NCBI GenBank assembly: GCA_010093685.1 | Contig: MU006217.1 | Location: forward strand, 1,120,067 to 1,184,066 | Direction: 5' to 3' | Source of the DNA: Ophiobolus disseminans | Lineage: Eukaryota > Ascomycota > Dothideomycetes > Pleosporales > Phaeosphaeriaceae | Length of the DNA: 64,000 nucleotides | In this document: positions 56,290 through 64,000 of the stretch, piece after piece | Position numbering within the stretch: position 1 is the first letter of the stretch | How the letters are laid out: the number at the start of each line of letters is the position of its first letter | Notes under the pieces: model-generated | What the model was told of the DNA's origin: nothing | Database searches by the model: none | Seen by the model: the letters and a program-made list of their open reading frames with translations, nothing else | Made by a program: the position numbers and the translations under genes

Positions 56290-56375
56290 CGGAACACTAT
56301 ATGTAGCCGAACACTATATGTAGCCGAACACTATATGTAGCCGAACACTATATGTAGCCGAACACTATATAGCCG
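56290..56375. repeat. Tandem repeat, about five units of 17 bp
   Basis: Unit CGAACACTATATGTAGC repeated head to tail, with the last unit truncated (CGAACACTATATAGC). It lies upstream of the gypsy-1 gag region. Confidence 0.85.
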
Positions 56376-56480
56376 AGCTTACAACGGAACAATTGCGAGA
56401 GTAATACAACGGAATACAAAAACGCCACTGCAGGGACCTCTACGGTTAAACACCTGCCTGAGCACATAACGTATACATTA

Positions 56481-56690
56481 GACATTAACGGAATTATTAG
56501 ATATTAACGGAATTATTAGATATTAACGGAATTATTAGATATTAACGGAATTATTAGATATTAACGGAATTATTAGATATTAACGGAATTATTAGACATC
56601 AACGGAATTATTAGACATTAACAGAATCATTGGACATCAGCGAAATTATTGGACACTAACGGAGCCACTAGGCAACAACAGAAATATTAA
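56481..56690. repeat. Tandem repeat, about ten units of 19 bp
   Basis: Unit GATATTAACGGAATTATTA repeated from 56481 at 19-bp steps; the first units are nearly identical and later ones decay toward the gag frame. Three units make 57 bp, so a protein repeat of 19 residues is possible if TAA and TAG codons were originally CAA and CAG. Confidence 0.85.
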
Positions 56691-59600
56691 CTATCACTAG
56701 AATCACTAGAGTCACTGGAATCACCGGACACAATAGAACATACTATAGAAGAACCTAAGCAAATAGCTTACAGCAGCAACGTTGCAAATGCTCTACTAAC
56801 TATAGAGCAAACCTTCTACGCTTTTATGCAGCAAATAGTTTAAAGCAACGCTATTAATTAATAGACTATGCAAGGCCTCTAGAATGCTCTGCAACAAAGC
56901 CTTAATGCACTCTAGTCTAAGAAAAGGAAGGAGAAACTGCTACAGCTCTCAGAGTTTGATAGAACACGCTCTAAATAGGATAGATAGGAAATTAAAGCAA
57001 GAAACAAAATCAAGACTAATAGCAGAAGTATTAGGTCAGATATAGTTTAGCTGCGCTACATCTTTGCTAGACTACGCAGCAATGCCTAGAACATGTGCTT
57101 AGCTTTTGTTAGAGCTAAGGAAGAGGAGGAGAATAGTTTAGGCTTCTAACTACTAGATTACTTGGCTAGCACATACAGCGACCCCAACCGACAGAAGAAA
57201 GCCCTATCTAACGTCTACTCTATTAAGCAGAAAGCGCATAAGCCTTTTGCCTAGTTTCTGCTACGCTTTAAGACTAAGCTAGCAAACGCTAGAGCATTGT
57301 TATTTGATAACACTATTAAGATCTCACTCCTAGAGAATGCTATAAGCTATGCTATGCAGAAGAGACTAGTCAGCGTCTTTCCAGTCCCTACTGAGTATAG
57401 AGGATTCACCTTTCTACTTTAGACTATTAGGTTAAGACTAGATGCAATTAAAGCACTATAGAAAGGACAAGCGCAACAACGCTATATGCAGCAAGACAGC
57501 TCTAAAGAAGCAATAGATTAGGAACCTACACACACTTATGCTGCTTAATCCCTAGGAAATTAACGTGCTAAGTAGGTGAGCAAGGATAAGATTTAGAGAC
57601 GCAGGAACAACTGCTTGTGTATACGCTGTGGAGCTTCTAGACACATTATTAGCTCTTGCTCTTATGCTCCTGCACGTCGCCCTTCTTCTACTACTGTTGC
57701 AACTACAAAGATTGTAGAGAGACTACAGCTAGAAGAGAAGGATCCTAAGTCGGAAAAAGAGTAGCTCCTGTTTAAAGTCACTAACAGGAGCACAAGAAGA
57801 AGGCTTTAAGAATAAAGCAAGACTAGCGTTTATTTTAACCTTATATAAAAGCAAAACTACTTACTGTACATATGTTAATTAACTACACTTATTATGCATC
57901 TACTATGCTAGATTCTAGTTGCCTGACATATGCCCTTATAAGTGCCTAGTTTGCTTAAAAAGCTAAACTCTAGTGCATTAATCTACCTACACCTAGGACC
58001 CTTTAAGGAGTAGAAGGAACTAGAATTATTAGGCAAGCCTGCTACTTTACATATAATATTAAGGGATACACACGCACTAGATAGGGATACATAGTAGAAA
58101 ACACCTACCTTAGTTTTAATATCCTGCTTAGACGCTCCTAGTTTAACATGCATAATGTCACTATTGCACTAGCAAGAAGGTCTATCTATATCTACTTAGA
58201 AAGGACCTGTATCTACCTTTGCAGCAAAGAAGAGGAACTACTACCCTAACCTACTGTTTATAAGATCTCTGCAATTGCTATGCAAAGATACATCTAAGCA
58301 TCTAAGAAGAACAAGTCTATTAGTATTTTTGCAGCTTCTTTAGCCGACATTCAGAAGGCTTTAGCCCCTAAAGCCTAGCTAAGCCTAGAACAAATTAAGG
58401 ACTTGTTGCCTTTAAGCTACCGCTATTAGCTAGCAGTCTTTGATCCTAATCAGGCTGCTAAGCTTCTACTACACCGCTAAGGAGTTAACTACCGCATTAA
58501 GCTTATTAAAGAAGATAGGAAAAGTCCACAAATACTATAGGGACCTCTCTACAATATGTCTAGGAATAAGTTGCTAGTACTACGCAAAGAACTTACATTA
58601 CTACTAGACAAGGGATTTATTAGAGTAAGCAGCTCTTCTACTGCAGCACTAGTTCTCTTTACAAAGAAACCTAGTAGCGGCCTACGTATGTGCATTAACT
58701 ACAGAGCACTTAATGCAATCACTAAGAAAGACTGCTACCCTCTCCTACTTATCTATAAGACGTTAAACAACATCTGCAAGGCTAAGTAGTATACTAAACT
58801 AGATGTTATTGCAGCATTTTACAAGATACGCATTTAAAAAGGAGATAAATAGCTTACTGCTTTCTGGACCCGCTTTAGACTCTATGAATGGCTTGTCACT
58901 TCTTTTAGCATAGTTAGCTCTCCTAGCACCTTTCAGCGCTACATTAACTAGGTTTTACGTCGCTTTCTAGATAACTTTGTATCTGCTTACCTAGATAACG
59001 TCCTTATATACACTAATAGCTCACTTTAAGAACAATGCATCTATGTTAACAAAGTCCTAGACGCTCTTAAGGATACTAGCCTTTAACTAGACATTAACAA
59101 ATGCGAATTTGAAGCCAAGACCACTAAGTATCTAGACTTTATTATCAATGCAGAAAATGGACTGTGCATGGACCCTAAGAAGATTAAAGCTATTACTAAC
59201 TAGAGAGCCCCTATATTAGTAAAAGGAGTCCGCAGTTTCCTAGGATTTGCTAACTTCTACTAGCGCTTTATTTAGGACTTTACTAACATTGCAGCACCCC
59301 TTACCTAGCTTACTAGGGACGTTAGCTAGCGCTGGACACAATAAGAGCAAGAAGCCTTTAACAAGCTTAAGGCTGTCTTTGTTAGCAAGCCTGTTCTAGC
59401 GCATTTCTATCTAGACCGGAAAACAGTAGTTAAAACAGACTCCTCTAGCTATGCTATAGGTAGCATCCTCTCTTAGTATGATGACAAGGGAATACTTAGG
59501 CCCTGCGCCTACTTTTCACGCAAGAACAACCCCTATAAATGCAACTATAAAATCCATGACAAGGAAATGCTAACTATTATACGCTGCCTAGAAGAATAGG

Positions 59601-59730
59601 ATTCTAAACTCTAGACTATAGAGAAGTTTACTGTCCTCACTAACTACAAGAACCTAGAATACTTTACTAAACCTAGGATGCTTAATAAAAGGCAGATTAG
59701 ATAGTCTATTCTCTTAGGACGCTACAACAT
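56691..59730 (+). mobile_element. gypsy-1 gag-pol, copy 3 (sense), truncated in RNase H
   Basis: Gag runs to a CCHC zinc knuckle at about 57611-57660 (CLCIRCGASRHIISSC). The protease region follows (TMLDSSCLTYALISA), then reverse transcriptase from 58556 (LVLRKELTLLLDKGFIRVSS, MCINYRALNAITKKDCYP) and RNase H, which stops at LLGRYNI where the LTR at 59731 begins. It is the same family as copies 2 and 4, with numerous RIP-type stops. The 5' LTR is not visible; tandem repeats lie where a leader or gag N-terminus would be. Confidence 0.85.
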
Positions 59731-60019
59731 TGTAAGGGGCCAGGCTGAAGACAGCAGGAAGGCTAGGTTGAACAGAGATGAATTCGATGGAGTCTATCTA
59801 GAGCTAGAGAGCAGGCTGACTTTATAGCAGACTGCTGGCTTCTGGAAGTTTCTACATACATCAGCATTTGTCAGCTGTTAGAAGAACATATCTTGTTCTA
59901 GCTAGTTCCAGGACATTCTAGGACATTCTATAACGTTCTAGGATATTCTATAACGTTCCATAATGTTCTAATGAACCGAAGTGTATCCACTAAGGACAGT
60001 AGAGGTCTAACCTCTTACA
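59731..60019 (-). repeat. gypsy-1 3' LTR, copy 4
   Basis: 289 bp, antisense. It interrupts the RNase H region of copy 3, so one gypsy-1 element inserted into another of its own family. Confidence 0.9.
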
Positions 60020-63000
60020 TTACCCCCCTTCTCTAGTTCTTGTAGGTGTTGTGTATTGGTGTATTAGGAACTGTCCTTCATCGCCTCTTCTAAATCCAGC
60101 TAGAAGCAACTTAGAGCGTTGATTGCGGTATAGAGCAGTGAAGGTCTCCTACTTATCTAGAGCAGTGTTGTCTTCAAGATTTTCTGCTGGCTCAAAAGTT
60201 GTCAGGGCATATCTAGTCCATTTGACCTCAAAGAACAGTCTGTTTCTGTAGGTCACTTCAGCTATAATCTGTTCCACTTCTGATTCTAGTTCTCTATTGA
60301 CTAGGACAGGTGCTGGTTAAGTGTCGTCATTAGGCTAGCTAGGGAAGGGATCTAAGGAGGCTAGCCTTAGGCGGTCAATGTAGAAGACATTATAGATGCC
60401 TAGTAGTGTGTTAAGCCTAACTGAGTGTGGGCTGATGACCTTAATAACTGTGTATTTGGCATTTTTCCAGTCGAGTTTCTTGTTTGGTCTTCTATTTGAC
60501 AGTTGCTTCCTGTAGAAGAGCTAGACTTTGTTATTCACTTGCAGTGTGGGAGGCTTATGCCTATGCTTGTTTACCTAACGCTCCTGCTCTTGCTGTGCTT
60601 CAGCTATTGTGGTTTGTGCTATGTCAAAAGCATGCTTGAGCTTCTTAACAATTGCCTTTGCCTTGTTATAATTAGGTCGCAGATGTGCTTCTAGCTCTTC
60701 TTAGTTTGGTTCTTGAGAGATGTCTAGTTAGATAGGGTCAACATTGTAGCCATGTTGAAGGAAGAAGGGTAAGACCCTTGTTGACCTTGCTTCGCGTCCT
60801 TTGATAGCAATTGAGGCTATTAGGAGAAGGTCTACCTAATTGCTTTGTCCCCACCCAATGAAGGCGCGGAGATAGGCTTTAATAATGCTGTTCATCCTCT
60901 TAGTAGATCTATCAGTCTGTAGATGCTATGCTGTAGATAAGCGGCGTGTGATGTTTATTATCTTGGTCAGGATAGCCTAGAAATAACTAGTAAACTAGGT
61001 ACCACGGTCGGAGACAATAGCATTAGGTAGCTAGTAGTAGGCAACCACATACTGCAGGAAATTGTAAGCAACTGTTTCTGCTCTAGTGTCTTTTAAGGGA
61101 ATAAGGATAACATCCTTGCTTAACCGATCTGTAATAACAAGAAGTGTTGTACAGCTATTGCTTTCTAGCAGTTCTTTAATAAAGTCCATTGAGATCTCTT
61201 TCCAGATGCGTTTAGGGAGTGGCAGTGGTTTTAAGAAGCCTTGCAGTCTATCTCTCTAGGGCTTGATGCGTCTACAGATGTCACAGTTGCGGACAAAGCG
61301 ACGTATGTTATCAGACATGCTAGGCTAGAAGTAGTCTCTTGCCAGTATCTTGTATGTTCCTTCTCTTCCTAGGTGTCTAGTGGCTAGTGATGCATAGATC
61401 TTATAGATAAGCCTAGTGCGCAAAGGCTCAGAATTAGGCACCTATTTCCTGTTGCGGAAGTATAGGACTAAGTTGTTGTCTGCATAACACTCTAATATTG
61501 ATGCCTTAAGTCTAAGGTGTGCTAGAAAGCGGCGCTCTCTATCTTTGACATATTAGAGTGCAGTGGAATACACTAAGTCTTCCTGTGTGGCTTGTTTCCA
61601 GAGCTCTTCTAGAGCAGCAGGCTCTATAGGTTCTACCTGAGTAGGAAAGGCTCTTAGTGGAAAAATCCGGCTTGAAAAGGTGATAACAGTATCAGTTAAG
61701 TCTGCTATCTCTTCTTCTTTGGCAGTAGTGGGCTTAAGAAGCTGTTAATACCGGTGTTTAAGGCGTGCATCCTCTGCATTTGCAGGCAGGTCTTGTTCCC
61801 TTCTTGAGAGAGCATCTGCTCTTTCATTCAGCTTCCTAGGTCGATATTAAAGCGTGATGTTATAGCGTCCTAGTAGGATTGACTATCTGATCTGCCTTTT
61901 ATTAAGCTTTCTTAGCTTAGTGAAGTACTCTAGGTTCTTGTGGTCTGTTAGGACAGTGAACTTAGTGACTATCCTGAGTTCAGAGTCCTATTCCTCTAGA
62001 CAGCGTATAATGGCTAGCATCTCTTTGTCATGAATCTTATAGTTGCATTCATAAGGGTTGTTCTTGCGTGAGAAGTAGGCACAGGGCCTAAGGACTCCCT
62101 TCTCATTATACTGGGAAAGTACTCCTCTAACTGCATAGCCGGATGAGTCTGTCTCCACTACTGTTTCCCTGTCTAGATGGAAATAAGCTAGGATAGGCTT
62201 ACTAATAAAGACAGCCTTGAGTTTGTCAAAGGCTTCTTGTTCTTCTTGGGTCTAGCGCTAGGTAACATCTCCAGTAAGTCTGGTAAGGGGTGCTGCAGTG
62301 TTAGCAAAATCCTAGATAAATCTGCGGTAGAAGTTTGCAAATCCTAAGAAGCTGCGTACGCCTTTGACTGATGTAGGTGCTTTCTAGTTGGTAATAGCCT
62401 CAATCTTCTAAGGGTCTATAAGCAATCCCTTCTCTGTGTCAATAATAAATCCCAGGTACTTAGTGGACTTGACTTCAAATTCACACTTCTTGATGTCTAG
62501 CTAGAGTCTAGCCTCTCTAAGGGCATCTAGAACCTTGTTAACATAGGCGCGGTGTTCCTGGAGGGAGCTATTAGTGTATATTAGAACATCGTCTAGGTAG
62601 GCAGATACAAACTCATCTAAGAACTGATGTAAGACCCAGTTGATGTAGCGTTGAAAGGTGCTAGGAGAGCCAACCATACCAAATGGAGTAACTAGCCACT
62701 TATATAGCCCAAAGCGTGTGCGGAAAGCAGTGAGCTATTCATCCTCTTCTTGAATGCGTATCTTGTGGAAAGCCGCAATAACATCTAGCTTAGTATACCA
62801 CTTAGCCTTGCAGATGTTGTTCAATGTCTCATGGATAAGCGGCAGAGGGTATCTGTCCTTCTTAGTAATTGCATTGAGGGCGCGGTAGTCAATGCACATG
62901 CGTAGGCCTCCTCCTAGTTTCTTTGCAAAGAGAACTAGGGCTGCAGCAGGAGAGCTGCTGACCCTAATAAATCCCTTGTCTAGTAGTGATGTAAGTTCTT

Positions 63001-64000
63001 TGCGGAGCACTAGTAACTCATCTCTAGACATATTGTAGAGAGGGCCCTATAGTATTTGCGGACTCTTCCCATCTTCTTTGATAAGCTCAATGTAGTGGTC
63101 TACTCTAGGGCGGTGTAGAGGGAGCTTAGCAGCTTGGTTTGGATTAAAGACTAGCAGCTGGTGGCGGTAGCTTAGTGGTAGGAGGTCTTTGATCTGCTCT
63201 AAGCTCAATTGTGCTTTGGGAGCTAAAGCCTTCTGGATGTCTGCTATAGAGGCAGCAAATACGCTGACAGACTTGTCTTTCTTAGATGCTTGAATATATC
63301 TCTGCATGGCTACTGCAGAGATCTCCTGGACTGTTGGTGTAGGAGGTAGTTCTCCTTTCTTGCTGCGGAGGCGGATACGGGTCCTTTCTAAGTGGATAAA
63401 GATTGACTTCTTTGCTAGTGCAATAGTAACATTGTGTCTGTCAAACTAGGAGCGTCTAAGCAAGATATCAAAACTAAGGTGAGTGTTCTCTATCATGTAT
63501 CCCTATCCTGTGCATGTGTATCCTTCAATATCGTATGTGAAGTAGCAAGCTTGCCTAATGGTTCCAGTTCCTTCTACTCCTTGGAGGGTCCTTAGAGTAG
63601 GTAAATTGATGCACTGGAGTTTGGCTTTCCGGGCAAAGTGGGCGCTCACTAGAGCATATGTCAAGCAACCAGAATCTAGCATTGTAGATGCGTAGTGAGT
63701 GTGATTGATAAGCATATGTACAGTAATTGGTTTTGCTTTCATGTAGGGCTGAAATGAGCGCCAGTTTTGCTTTATCCTCAAAGCCTTCTCCTTGTGCTCC
63801 TGCTGGTGACTTTGAGCAGGAGCTACTCTTTTTCCGACTCAGTATCCTCCTCTTCTAGCTGTGGCATCTCTGCAATCTTTGTGGTTGCAACAGTGGTAGG
63901 AGAAGGGCGACGTGCAGGGGCATACTGACAGGAGCTGATAATATGTCCAGAAGCTCTACAGCGTATACACAAGCGGTTGTTCCTGCGTCTCTGAATCTCA
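60020..64000 (-). mobile_element. gypsy-1 gag-pol, copy 4 (least damaged), continuing beyond the window
   Basis: Reads leftward from gag at the window edge: a CCHC knuckle just inside 64000, protease (63503-63781; TMLDSGCLTYALVSAHFARK), linker (63047-63307), reverse transcriptase (62735-63031; LRMCIDYRALNAITKKDRYP), RNase H (about 61800-62250), integrase, a chromodomain (about 60120-60300; LFFEVKWTRYALTTFEPAENL) and the purine tract. Several hundred codons of open frame remain between stops, far more than in copies 2 and 3, so it is the youngest copy. A chromodomain places it among chromoviruses, whose integrases target heterochromatin. Confidence 0.9.

Noticed and set aside
56290..56690. Tandem repeats as a CRISPR array
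   Set aside because: Units follow each other without unique spacers, in a eukaryotic retrotransposon.

Overview
The window looks like nuclear DNA of a filamentous ascomycete, probably a Dothideomycete of the Pleosporales type (an inference from gene families and style, not proven). Genes are GC-balanced, sit on both strands and carry introns of about 43-61 nt with CTNAC-like branch sites. Transposons are saturated with C-to-T / G-to-A changes that turn CAG, CAA and TGG codons into stops, the signature expected of repeat-induced point mutation (RIP).

Layout. 1-115 is the right end of a pogo-type DNA transposon; a solo LTR lies at 378-676. 1799-11912 is an ordinary gene block: a Ser-rich disordered protein, a basic coiled-coil protein with a GC-AG intron, an Impact-N (UPF0029) protein, mitochondrial ribosomal protein bL34m, a lysine-rich protein, and the CAAX prenyl protease Ste24. 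12013-14944 is a complete but dead pogo element with two solo LTRs inserted in it. 15555-20956 holds a tandem family of cysteine-rich, probably zinc-binding proteins; one copy is split by a 136-bp miniature element. 22307-26482 carries PAM17, a DszC/SfnB-like flavin-dependent acyl-CoA-dehydrogenase-fold enzyme and a GPR1/FUN34/YaaH transporter. 27066-30522 is a Tc1-like transposon with a pogo element (and a 900-N assembly gap) nested in it, and 30825-32111 is a close relative of SfnG, dimethylsulfone monooxygenase. 32449-46201 contains three MYND-family paralogues (one disrupted by a frameshift and a miniature element, one a pseudogene, one intact), a small membrane protein, a secreted BBE-type FAD oxidase, a third pogo element and a Ser/Thr-rich single-pass membrane protein. 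46996-64000 is an AT-rich nest of LINE 3' ends, chromodomain-bearing Ty3/gypsy elements on both strands, LTRs and a pogo remnant, with no host gene that I can recognise.

Functional links. The SfnB-like enzyme, the GPR1-family transporter and SfnG form a plausible organosulfur (sulfone) scavenging cluster now split by a nested transposon. STE24, PAM17 and bL34m are independent housekeeping genes. The most unusual items are a miniature element with 5-bp target duplications that has hit the coding sequence of two different genes, and three different pogo families whose terminal inverted repeats all contain a motif doublet with the same 17-bp period.

Limits: everything was read by eye; family names rest on remembered motifs, and splice sites are predictions checked only by reading frame and splice consensus. 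I saw no tRNA, rRNA or CRISPR array that I could support.
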